Assembly (NCBI RefSeq): GCF_003346715.1
Contig: NZ_QQPQ01000015.1
Location: 62,001-126,000, forward strand
Direction: 5' to 3'
From: Oceanispirochaeta sp. M1
GTDB lineage: Bacteria; Spirochaetota; Spirochaetia; DSM-2461
Length of the DNA: 64,000 nt
This document shows positions 1 through 8,017 of this stretch, piece after piece. Numbering within the stretch: the first letter of the stretch is position 1; every line of letters starts with the position of its first letter. The translations under genes were made by a program, and so were the position numbers. The notes beneath the pieces were generated by a model that was given only the letters and a program-made list of their open reading frames with translations, did no database searches and was not told the DNA's origin.

Positions 1-15
1 TCTGGTCGGGCAGCC

Positions 16-1434
16 ATGACTGAAAGCACTGATAAAAGAATCTGCATTTGCATTGTTCTTGAAGGTTCCTATCCCTATATAACGGGAGGAGTCTCCGCCT
101 GGGTTCATGACCTTATCAAGAATCTGCCTGAATTGGATTTCAAACTCTTTACCATCTCTCCTGAAGCAAATCAGCCCCTACGCTATGAACTGCCTCCCAA
201 TGTAATTGAGAGCAGAGATATCCTTATCGGAGAACCCGCAGGAACTGTGTTCAAATCTCCCCGCAGAGGAGCCAGGCTGATGAAGGAAATTTTTAAGTTT
301 CATCAGATTATGGCGGAACACAAAGATCCCGATGTGAAGAAAATGTTCAGCATGATGCCGGAAAAGAGATTTCTATACCATCTGGCGGTTAAGTCTAAAC
401 TCGGCTGGAAAATGATCACCAACGGGAACAGAAAAAACAATCCTCTCTACCCTTTTTCTGATTATTACTGGGCCTGGAAGTCATCACACGACATGCTCTT
501 CAGCATTCTGGGAGCAGAGGCCCCCGAAGCAGATATCTATCATGCCGTATCAACCGGATTTGCCGGACTGGCGGCTCTGGCAGCAAGACTGCGTCATAAA
601 AAGCCTTTTCTCTTAACAGAACACGGCCTTTACCACAAAGAAAGAGAGATGGAGATCCGCAAGACAAGTATTGTCCGGGGATACCAGAGAGATATGTGGA
701 CTAAGGTCTACAACAAGATCAGCCGTATATGCTACAGCCATGCCGACCATATAACGGCCCTCTTTGAAGAGAACAGACAGAAACAGCTGGAGCTGGGTGC
801 CCCTGCAGAAAGGACAGAGGTTATCCCCAATGGAATAGATGTTGAACGTTTTACCATAGACAGAGAACCCAAAGAGGGATTTCATGTTGGCCTGGTAGGA
901 CGGGTTGTTCCTATAAAAGATATTAAAACCTTTATCTCAACCTGCAAGATAGTCGCAGACAGGGTTCCTGAAGCCCGTTTTTACTGCATAGGCCCCACCG
1001 ATGAAGATGAAGGTTACTACGAAGACTGTAAACTGCTGGTTGAAAACCTGAAGCTTCAGGATGTATTTGAGTTTACAGGGCGTCAGGATGTAAGAGATTA
1101 TTACAAATTCCTGGACGTTCTGCTTCTGACAAGTGTACGTGAAGCTCAGCCCCTGGTTTTCCTGGAAGGCTACTGTGCAGGAGTTCCCGCCGTTTCCACC
1201 ATTGTAGGAAATGTTCCGGAACTGCTCAACTTTGATGAACGATTTCTTGCCCCCTCCAAGGATGCAAGTAAACTGGCCGAGGGTATATTGCTTCTGCATA
1301 ATAACCCAACGGAGGTAGAAAAACTCAGAGTCAAAAATTACCAGAGAGTACTGAATTTTTATGATAAAAAAGATCTCCATAAACGATACAGGGTCATGTA
1401 CAGGGAACTTGCAGATATGGAGATAACAGAATAG
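16..1434 (+). CDS. pelF: PelF-like GT4 glycosyltransferase of Pel exopolysaccharide synthesis
   Basis: Cytosolic family-4 glycosyltransferase predicted to polymerise the Pel polysaccharide from UDP-sugars. The 472-residue product opens with the glycine-rich acceptor-domain start typical of PelF (EGSYPYITGGVSAWVH, about residues 17-32). It carries the GT4 donor-domain signatures VIPNGIDVERF, GLVGRVVPIKDI and SVREAQPLVFLEGYCAG, whose Glu residues belong to the usual EX7E motif. The ATG at 16 overlaps a TGA at 17-19 that is in frame with the first bases of the window (reading LVGQP then stop), so an upstream gene, probably another pel gene, appears to end here. pelG follows after 2 bp. Family is clear from motif and order; substrate is inferred from known Pel systems. 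Confidence 0.9.
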   Translation: MTESTDKRICICIVLEGSYPYITGGVSAWVHDLIKNLPELDFKLFTISPEANQPLRYELPPNVIESRDILIGEPAGTVFKSPRRGARLMKEIFKFHQIMAEHKDPDVKKMFSMMPEKRFLYHLAVKSKLGWKMITNGNRKNNPLYPFSDYYWAWKSSHDMLFSILGAEAPEADIYHAVSTGFAGLAALAARLRHKKPFLLTEHGLYHKEREMEIRKTSIVRGYQRDMWTKVYNKISRICYSHADHITALFEENRQKQLELGAPAERTEVIPNGIDVERFTIDREPKEGFHVGLVGRVVPIKDIKTFISTCKIVADRVPEARFYCIGPTDEDEGYYEDCKLLVENLKLQDVFEFTGRQDVRDYYKFLDVLLLTSVREAQPLVFLEGYCAGVPAVSTIVGNVPELLNFDERFLAPSKDASKLAEGILLLHNNPTEVEKLRVKNYQRVLNFYDKKDLHKRYRVMYRELADMEITE

Positions 1435-1436
1435 TT

Positions 1437-2849
1437 ATGGCCGGAATAGGATTTGAACTAAGGAAAGTAGCCTCTCTTGGAAATGCCAGAGGAATATTCC
1501 AGGCTTCCCTTTCGGGGATAATGATCGTTGCAGGTCCCTGGCTGATCTCCATACTGACAATTCTGATATTTCAGCAGCCGGTGATGGGGATACCCGAAGA
1601 CTTCCGCAACCTGTTCACAGCCTCAACAGTCTATATATACTCCTCCACCCTGGTAATTAATGGAGGATTTCACTATATATTTACAAGGATTCTCTCGGAT
1701 TATCTCTACAGAAATGAAAACCCCAAAGCCTTTGCCTACACACTGAGCTATATGCTTAAGTCAAGCCTTATTCTTATCCCTCTGGCCTTTTTTATGGTTG
1801 CAGTATTCTTTCAGGAAATCTCTATTCTTCACAAGACGGGATTTATCATTCTCTTTGTAACAATCAATCATATCTGGATACTGATGCTGACAGCCAGTGC
1901 CATGAAGCGGTTCAATCAGCTCCTCTTCGGCTATATTGTGGGAATGTCCAGCTCACTCCTTCTAATGCAGCTGGCAATGCACTTTCTGGGCAGTGAAGCT
2001 CTCCTTCTGGCCTATGCTATTGGTCAGGTGATCCTTTTCCTTATAGTTCTTTTTTATCTATGGGGTGATATGGGATGGGAACGAGTAACAAATAAGGGTG
2101 ACTTTCTTAAATATGCAAGGCGCTATTACTATCTGTTTATCACAGGATTCGTATACTACGGAGCCCTCTGGGTGGATAAGTTTATCTACTGGTATAAACG
2201 GGGTGAGTCCATAGAATTTACATCCATGCGCCTGTATCCTGAATACGATATCATTGTCTATCTCACCAACCTGATGATGATCCCGGGAATGGTTTTTTTC
2301 GTAATCTATTCAGAAACTGAATTTTTCGTGACACTTAAGAAGTTTCTGGACAGTATGTCCAATAAGCCCTACCACGAAATGCATGCCAATCAGCATATTC
2401 TGGTCAGAGCCAACAAAAAAATTGTGACGGAGCAACTGGGTATTCAGGCAATCTTCACTCTGCTTTTCCTCACCTGGTCCGTAAATGATCCTTCAATGAG
2501 CCAGCAGCTTAGAATCATCATCCCCACAGCACTTGGAATCATGGTTCTGGGGCTCTTTGTCTGTCTGATAAATTTTCTTTTCTATATTGAGCAATACAAA
2601 TTTGTACTGATCAGCTGCCTTATCTTTTTCTTTACAAATGTCGCACTGGCATGGTTCGGAGAGAGTGGAGATTTGATAACACCGGGAATATCCTCACTTG
2701 TAGGCTGTATTCTGGGTACAATAAGTGCGGCATTGTTCCTTTCCTACTCTCTGCACAATCTGGATAGAATCATCTATACAGCAATAACCAAGGGCAGATT
2801 GCGTGAAATCAAGGAAGCCCACCAGAAACTTTTGGCTAAAAGTCAATAA
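1437..2849 (+). CDS. pelG: PelG-like polytopic membrane protein of Pel export
   Basis: Integral inner-membrane protein of 470 residues, close to the usual PelG length, predicted to move the Pel polymer across the inner membrane together with PelD/PelE. The start MAGIGFELRKVASLGNARGI and the segment following it are diagnostic of PelG. About twelve hydrophobic helices are visible, from GIMIVAGPWLISILTILIF near residue 27 to the C-terminal VGCILGTISAALFLSYSL. A charged C-terminal tail (KGRLREIKEAHQKLLAKSQ) should be cytosolic. It is 2 bp behind pelF and must be translated from the same message. No pelA, pelB or pelC gene is present downstream, so export components must lie upstream of the window or elsewhere. 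Confidence 0.9.
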   Translation: MAGIGFELRKVASLGNARGIFQASLSGIMIVAGPWLISILTILIFQQPVMGIPEDFRNLFTASTVYIYSSTLVINGGFHYIFTRILSDYLYRNENPKAFAYTLSYMLKSSLILIPLAFFMVAVFFQEISILHKTGFIILFVTINHIWILMLTASAMKRFNQLLFGYIVGMSSSLLLMQLAMHFLGSEALLLAYAIGQVILFLIVLFYLWGDMGWERVTNKGDFLKYARRYYYLFITGFVYYGALWVDKFIYWYKRGESIEFTSMRLYPEYDIIVYLTNLMMIPGMVFFVIYSETEFFVTLKKFLDSMSNKPYHEMHANQHILVRANKKIVTEQLGIQAIFTLLFLTWSVNDPSMSQQLRIIIPTALGIMVLGLFVCLINFLFYIEQYKFVLISCLIFFFTNVALAWFGESGDLITPGISSLVGCILGTISAALFLSYSLHNLDRIIYTAITKGRLREIKEAHQKLLAKSQ

Positions 2850-2892
2850 AATCACTGAAAATCATCAATAAAAGCATAAAAAAGTGGATTTT

Positions 2893-2922
2893 TTGTGTTT
2901 TTCACATTCTCAGATGTATAAT
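2893..2922 (+). promoter_or_regulatory. Candidate sigma-70 promoter of the lipoprotein gene
   Basis: A perfect -10 box TATAAT lies at 2917-2922, with TTGTGT at 2893-2898 as a weak -35 and 18 bp between them. It sits in an AT-rich gap after pelG, about 65 bp before the lipoprotein start. Together with the drop in GC content it suggests separate transcription from pelFG. Confidence 0.5.
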
Positions 2923-2928
2923 TAAGTA

Positions 2929-2950
2929 AGTTCTTTATATAGAAAGAACT
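2929..2950 (+). other. 5' UTR hairpin before the lipoprotein gene
   Basis: Perfect 8-bp inverted repeat AGTTCTTT / AAAGAACT with a 6-nt loop (2937-2942). It starts just downstream of the predicted -10 box, so it would form at the very 5' end of the mRNA. It has no T-tract and is more likely to stabilise the transcript or serve as an operator than to terminate. Confidence 0.4.
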
Positions 2951-2988
2951 GTATTTAAAAAATGTAATACTGAAACACGGAGGTGTTT

Positions 2989-4020
2989 ATGAACAAATTT
3001 ACAAGTTTAATATTTATTACCTTATCCGCATTATTGCTTTTTGCAGGATGTTCTACTGAAGTGGAAGACACAGTGGGAACCGACTACCTTCTGGCCGGTT
3101 ACTATATGATTGCCGGAGATGCAATTCCTCTAGAAGATGACGCTGTAGGTGCTTCCAGAGCAACAGCTCCTGTCCATCAAGCAGCATGGGAAACTATGTC
3201 ATTTGCTCAATGGATCGCAGACAGTCCAGTAAAAATTAATAATTACCCAGAACGGGGACAGAAAACATATGTAACTGTAAAAGAAACAGGAACAGCAGAT
3301 GTTTATTCTGTCTCTTCCAGAACTGAATACCCAAAGAAAGAAGATCTATTTGATCACTATCTTGAAGAATACTTTGTCAAAAACGAAGCTGATCTTAATT
3401 TATGGGATAATGATGATCCGATTGTGAATGCTGATGGTAGTACTGATTTTTATAATAGAGAAACAATGGAAGTCGTTTTCAAAGATGGAAGCGTACGGAC
3501 TGAGTGGATAGCAGATTTACCGGCATTTGCAGGTGGATCAGTAGATTATGCTCCCTTCCCTTTGGATGGTGACTTAATTATTCCTGCAGAAGGTTGGACT
3601 CCTCCTGTTGCTGAAACATCGGATAATATTGAATATGGTTCTAAAGTCTATTATTACCAGAAAATTGAAACACATATTAGTTGGTTTTATAAAGAAAATA
3701 AAGAAATATTCGGTGTAAGGTATTATACCGAGGCGCAAAACCCTGATAATGATAAAATAAGCAGTTCAACTCTTACATTTGAAAATACCCTATCCAGAAA
3801 AGTTTCTTCCTGGGGAGACAGTGACTGGGGCGAAATTCTTGATTGGATATTCGGCGGCAGCAGCGGCGGAACAAGCGGAGAGACACTTGCAGAAACTGTT
3901 ATCAGAGAACAGATTGCTGAAAATGGTAACAAAAGTGTAAAATCTCAAACCCGTGTTGTACCCACATTCGGAGATGCTTTTACAATTGATAAAGCCATCG
4001 AATACAATCTCTTAGACTAA
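2989..4020 (+). CDS. Lipoprotein of unknown function
   Basis: Predicted lipoprotein of 343 residues. A short basic start, a hydrophobic run and the lipobox LFAGC place the lipidated Cys at residue 21. ATG 2989 is chosen over an in-frame GTG at 2983 because GGAGG at 2979-2983 is 5 nt upstream of the ATG and overlaps the GTG. The mature part is acidic and aromatic-rich, with no recognised domain. A Gly/Ser stretch (FGGSSGGTSGETL, roughly residues 282-294) looks like a linker before the last 50 residues. Base composition is visibly AT-richer than in the pel and prfA genes. The nitrilase-like gene starts about 10 bp downstream, so the two are probably one operon. Function unknown; a surface or outer-membrane role is only inferred. 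Confidence 0.8.
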   Translation: MNKFTSLIFITLSALLLFAGCSTEVEDTVGTDYLLAGYYMIAGDAIPLEDDAVGASRATAPVHQAAWETMSFAQWIADSPVKINNYPERGQKTYVTVKETGTADVYSVSSRTEYPKKEDLFDHYLEEYFVKNEADLNLWDNDDPIVNADGSTDFYNRETMEVVFKDGSVRTEWIADLPAFAGGSVDYAPFPLDGDLIIPAEGWTPPVAETSDNIEYGSKVYYYQKIETHISWFYKENKEIFGVRYYTEAQNPDNDKISSSTLTFENTLSRKVSSWGDSDWGEILDWIFGGSSGGTSGETLAETVIREQIAENGNKSVKSQTRVVPTFGDAFTIDKAIEYNLLD

Positions 4021-4030
4021 GATATTGAAT

Positions 4031-4978
4031 ATGATATTCATGAGACCTTCCTCCTACAGGGGGAAGGTTTTTATTTCCCTTTTATTATTACTCTCCTCTT
4101 TGAATCTTTCTGCCCTGACTCCCGGTGATGAACTGGAAGTAGTTATTGTGCAGTTTGAGATGTCGGCGGAGATCGTCCAGTCCGAAGAGGCCTATACCTC
4201 TGCCATGCAGAAGGCTATGGATGCAGCCATGAAGGACGGTGATGCCGATCTGGTGATCTTTCCTGAGTATATAGGAGTGTTCGCCTCTCTTATCCCCTGG
4301 TTTAACTATCTTGAAGCAGACAGACCTTTTGAAGAGGTATGGTTTTCCATTCAGCAGACCAATCCTGAAATCCGTAATATCAAAGAACTCTTTATGAGGG
4401 AAGCGGCCCCTACTGATAGATATCTGAACACTATCTGGGGAAATCTTGCAAAAGAGCATGATGTGTATATTCTCAGCGGTTCCAGATTTAACAATGAGGG
4501 AAATCATCTTTTGAACCAGGCTGTGGTCTACTCCCCTTCTGGCAAGGCTGTCTACAGACAGAACAAATTCTTTCTTACAGACTTTGAGGTGGATATTGTG
4601 GGACTCAGTTCCGGTGATATCAGAAAAACCGGAGGGTTTGAAGTAAAAAATCATCATATCAATCTGACAATATGCCGGGATACTTTTTTGAAAGAGTGGG
4701 AATCCATTCATGATAATGGTGAGCTCTGGATAGATATCAAAGCCAACGGAGTTGAATATACGGAGGATCAGGTAGCCCTATTTTCCCGTGCTCTTCCTGC
4801 CAGACTGGTCAAAACTGATGTTCCCTATGGCATTACAACCTGTCTTACCGGTGATTTTCTTAATCTATTCTGGGAAGGTGAATCCAGTATCATCTATAAT
4901 GATAAGGGTAAGGTCAGATATCTTGCAGTAAGCAGTAAAGATAACAGCTTTGAGATTATGAGGGAAACTTTTCCCTGA
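4031..4978 (+). CDS. Exported carbon-nitrogen hydrolase (nitrilase superfamily)
   Basis: Nitrilase-fold amidohydrolase of about 315 residues. Counting from ATG 4031, the catalytic triad is visible: Glu79 in VIFPEY, Lys179 in YRQNKFF and Cys215 in LTICRD. Unlike most cytosolic nitrilases, it begins with a Sec signal peptide: RPSSYRGK, then the hydrophobic VFISLLLLLSSLNL, then a likely cleavage site near LSA|LTPGD. A TTG at 4025 and an ATG at 4040 are alternative starts in the same frame; AAGA at about 4019-4022 favours 4031 but is weak. It lies in an apparent operon with the lipoprotein and is followed 18 bp later by a diguanylate cyclase. Substrate unknown; it could trim an amide or N-acyl group of an envelope or matrix molecule. 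Confidence 0.8.
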   Translation: MIFMRPSSYRGKVFISLLLLLSSLNLSALTPGDELEVVIVQFEMSAEIVQSEEAYTSAMQKAMDAAMKDGDADLVIFPEYIGVFASLIPWFNYLEADRPFEEVWFSIQQTNPEIRNIKELFMREAAPTDRYLNTIWGNLAKEHDVYILSGSRFNNEGNHLLNQAVVYSPSGKAVYRQNKFFLTDFEVDIVGLSSGDIRKTGGFEVKNHHINLTICRDTFLKEWESIHDNGELWIDIKANGVEYTEDQVALFSRALPARLVKTDVPYGITTCLTGDFLNLFWEGESSIIYNDKGKVRYLAVSSKDNSFEIMRETFP

Positions 4979-4996
4979 ATCTGATCCGGAGGATAT

Positions 4997-6058
4997 ATGT
5001 ACTCTGCCCCGGGAACTATAAAAAAAGCTTTTTTTCCTCTTTTGCTTCTCTCCACTCAATATCTTTCTGCCCATGAAGGGGATCGCTTTTTTATCTCCCC
5101 ACAGATGAGACTCCCCTTATTGCTGGGATCTGTCTTCATAGTTTTAGTGATTATACTGCTCACATCCATGGCAACTCTTTTAAAGAGGCGTAATCGGAAT
5201 TATAAGCTTCTTAGCAATGCCAACGAAACCATACTGATCTGTGATCCAGAGGGAAATATCAAAGAATGTATTACGGAACTGACTTGTGCTGAAAATCTGA
5301 AGGAGATATTCGGGGATAATAATGTATGGGAAATCAATCAGGCTCTGAAATCTGTATGCAGAATGGATGCGGATAGGATCATAAAACTTGTTATCAGTTA
5401 TCAGGAAGATAACGGAGGTGACTGTTTTTCACAAATTGTGATGCAGAATATGCTCAGTAGCAAGGAGATAAAGGGCATTTCTGTTATCATAGAAGATATT
5501 ACCGAATCAAAACTTCTTGAAAACAGATTGATCCGTTCAAGAGAGATGGCTTTTCATGAAGCCAGGCATGATCCTCTGACTTCCATCCCGAACCGCCTGT
5601 ATTTTAATGAGGCCGTAAAAAAGAGATTTGCACGGCTTGAACGTCATAGTGATGAGACCCTCTGTCTTCTGATGCTTGATCTGGATCATTTTAAAGATGT
5701 CAATGACAACTGGGGTCATGATGTGGGTGATGAGGTTCTTATAAAACTAACCGAAATATGCAGTGAACTGATCCGTGCCAGTGATGTATTTGCCCGTTTT
5801 GGAGGGGAAGAGTTTATCTGTTATCTGGATGATCTGCCAGAAAATGCGGGTCTTGATGTTGCTGAACGTATGCGCCAGAGTGTTGAAGAGTATAAGGACT
5901 GGCCTAAGGGTGTACATTTGACAACCAGCATCGGTCTTGCAGAATACAACGGGGATATTCGCCCTGAGGATCTTATTAAGAAAGCCGATATCGCCCTCTA
6001 TAATGCCAAGGCAATGGGGAGAAACAGGGTGTCCGTCTACCTTGCGACTGAGGACTAA
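4997..6058 (+). CDS. Membrane-anchored diguanylate cyclase (PAS-like, GGDEF)
   Basis: Makes cyclic di-GMP from two GTP. The 353-residue protein has an N-terminal hydrophobic segment resembling a signal peptide (AFFPLLLLSTQYLSA), a transmembrane helix at about residues 35-57 (LPLLLGSVFIVLVIILLTSM), a PAS-like sensor segment (YKLLSNANETILICDPEGNI onward) and a C-terminal GGDEF domain. The active-site loop is GGEEF, and RASD lies exactly five residues before it, so the inhibitory I-site is intact. ATG 4997 has a good CGGAGG ribosome site. Its position behind pelFG suggests that it feeds c-di-GMP to the Pel machinery, whose usual receptor PelD is not in the window. Confidence 0.9.
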   Translation: MYSAPGTIKKAFFPLLLLSTQYLSAHEGDRFFISPQMRLPLLLGSVFIVLVIILLTSMATLLKRRNRNYKLLSNANETILICDPEGNIKECITELTCAENLKEIFGDNNVWEINQALKSVCRMDADRIIKLVISYQEDNGGDCFSQIVMQNMLSSKEIKGISVIIEDITESKLLENRLIRSREMAFHEARHDPLTSIPNRLYFNEAVKKRFARLERHSDETLCLLMLDLDHFKDVNDNWGHDVGDEVLIKLTEICSELIRASDVFARFGGEEFICYLDDLPENAGLDVAERMRQSVEEYKDWPKGVHLTTSIGLAEYNGDIRPEDLIKKADIALYNAKAMGRNRVSVYLATED

Positions 6059-6101
6059 ATCTGATATAAAAGATGGTTACACTGTCAGGAGTTAAGACTA
6101 T

Positions 6102-7172
6102 ATGCTGAAAAAACTGGAAGGCCTTAAAGGCCGATATAATGAATTGACCAAACTGATCTCAGATCCAGACCTGGTAAAGGATCAGAAAAAATATAAAACC
6201 GTAATGCAGGACTACACCCATCTGTCAGAAATAATGGAAGCTGGCAAGGAATATGAAGAGATGCTGAACGGCCTCTCGGATGCCCGTGAAATGCTTTCTG
6301 ATGAGAGCGATCCGGAAATGAAAGAGATGGCTAAAGAAGAAGTGGCTTCTCTTGAGAAAGACGTTGAAGAGATGAAAGCTAAGATTACACTCCTTATGGT
6401 TCCCAAAGATCCTCTGGACGGTAAAAATATAATTATGGAGCTCCGTGCCGGAACAGGCGGTGACGAGGCGGCTCTCTTTGCAGCGGATCTTTTCAGAGCC
6501 TACTCACGCTTTGCCGAATCCAGAAACTGGAAGGTTGAGATAATGTCAGCCAACGAGAGTGAACTGGGGGGCTTCAAAGAAGTTGTCTGCTCCATCAGCG
6601 GAAAGAGTGTTTATGCCGAACTTAGATATGAGTCGGGTGTACACAGAGTACAGAGAGTTCCCGCCACCGAATCAGGGGGCAGAATTCATACATCTGCTAT
6701 TACTGTAGCCGTTCTCCCTGAAGCGGAAGAAGCAGATATCAATATCAAGACAGAAGATCTGAAGATCGATGTATTCCGCTCATCCGGTCCCGGTGGTCAG
6801 AGTGTAAATACCACTGACTCTGCGGTTCGTATCACATACCTTCCCACGGGAGTTGTTGTTATATGTCAGGATGAAAAGTCTCAGATCAAGAACAAGGCTA
6901 AAGCTATGAGAGTTCTCCGCTCCCGTCTTCTTGAAGCAGATGCTGCCAAGAAAAATGCCGCAAGATCGGAAGCCAGGCGAAGTCAGATCGGTTCAGGTGA
7001 CCGCTCCGAGCGCATCAGAACTTATAACTTTCCCCAGAACAGACTAACCGACCATAGAATCAATCTGACTCTCTACAAACTGGATGCGGTGATGCAGGGT
7101 GATTTCACAGAAACATTCAATGCCCTGAAGATGAGTGCTCAGGAAGAGGCTCTTAAAAAAGAGGAACAATGA
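6102..7172 (+). CDS. prfA: Peptide chain release factor 1
   Basis: Class-I release factor that reads UAA and UAG and triggers peptidyl-tRNA hydrolysis. The 356-residue length is typical. The catalytic GGQ is at residues 231-233 within [10 protein letters not shown]. The RF1-type stop-codon recognition region is present ([15 protein letters not shown], including the PAT tripeptide), which separates it from RF2. ATG 6102 has AGGAG 11 nt upstream. The gene overlaps prmC by 4 bp (ATGA), so RF1 and the enzyme that methylates its GGQ glutamine are translationally coupled, as in many bacteria. Confidence 0.97.
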   Translation: MLKKLEGLKGRYNELTKLISDPDLVKDQKKYKTVMQDYTHLSEIMEAGKEYEEMLNGLSDAREMLSDESDPEMKEMAKEEVASLEKDVEEMKAKITLLMVPKDPLDGKNIIMELRAGTGGDEAALFAADLFRAYSRFAESRNWKVEIMSANESELGGFKEVVCSISGKSVYAELRYESGVHRVQRVPATESGGRIHTSAITVAVLPEAEEADINIKTEDLKIDVFRSSGPGGQSVNTTDSAVRITYLPTGVVVICQDEKSQIKNKAKAMRVLRSRLLEADAAKKNAARSEARRSQIGSGDRSERIRTYNFPQNRLTDHRINLTLYKLDAVMQGDFTETFNALKMSAQEEALKKEEQ

Positions 7173-8017
7173 CAGCTGTTCATGAAATCAGCATAAGGGA
7201 AGCTCTGATCGCAGGCTCACAGCGGCTGGAAGACTCTGAATCTCCCTGGCTGGATGCCTGTCTCCTTCTTGCACAGAGGCTGGGCTGGCGTAGAGAGAAG
7301 CTTCTTGCTTCTTATCCGGATTTTCTGGATCAGGCTGTCTATTCCGATTTCATGAAACTGATTGATAAAAGAAGCCAGGGATTTCCCGTGGCCTATATTA
7401 CAGGAAATAAAGAATTTTACGGCCGTGATTTTTATGTAGAGCCAGGGATTTTATGTCCCCGTCCGGATACTGAGATTCTTATTGAAGAAGCCCTGCAGCA
7501 GATTGAATCACATCAGTATAAGAGAGTGCATGATCTTTGTACGGGCAGCGGCTGTATTGCCCTTACCCTCGCTCTGGAAAATAGAGAGCTTAGGGTCAGC
7601 GCCTCTGATATTTCTGAGACCTCAGAAAAAGTCTTTAATAAAAACAGAAAATCACTTCAGGCTGAATCAGTCAGTTTTAAACTCACATCACTTTTTGACG
7701 GCATTGAGGGTCCCATAGACCTGATTGTAACAAATCCACCCTATCTTACTACAAAAGAAACTACTGACCGGATGGATCAGAGATGGAAAGAACCTTCTCT
7801 GGCTTTGGATGGTGGTAATGATGGTCTCGATCTGATACGTATTATTATTGAACAGGCTCCATCTCTCCTCAGTGTAGAAGGTATGCTGATGATAGAAGCC
7901 GATCCCAGGCAGATGGACAGCATGGAAAGACTCCTTGAAGAAAACAGATTCACCTCGATAAAAAGAGTCTGTGATCTGGCCGGAGATGAGAGAGTCATCC
8001 TGGGAAACAGGTCATGA
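7169..8017 (+). CDS. prmC: Release factor glutamine N5-methyltransferase
   Basis: SAM-dependent methyltransferase that modifies the GGQ glutamine of release factors. The 282-residue protein has the PrmC N-terminal helical domain, motif I in the form [11 protein letters not shown] and the catalytic NPPY motif (VTNPPYLT) that contacts the target glutamine amide. The substrate gene prfA is directly upstream, overlapping by 4 bp, and rel begins in another 4-bp overlap, so the three form a tight operon. No unusual features. Confidence 0.96.
   Translation: MTAVHEISIREALIAGSQRLEDSESPWLDACLLLAQRLGWRREKLLASYPDFLDQAVYSDFMKLIDKRSQGFPVAYITGNKEFYGRDFYVEPGILCPRPDTEILIEEALQQIESHQYKRVHDLCTGSGCIALTLALENRELRVSASDISETSEKVFNKNRKSLQAESVSFKLTSLFDGIEGPIDLIVTNPPYLTTKETTDRMDQRWKEPSLALDGGNDGLDLIRIIIEQAPSLLSVEGMLMIEADPRQMDSMERLLEENRFTSIKRVCDLAGDERVILGNRS

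Noticed and set aside
4088-4711. Long antisense reading frame opposite the nitrilase gene
   Set aside because: No ribosome site or family pattern; the plus-strand frame has signal peptide and catalytic triad.
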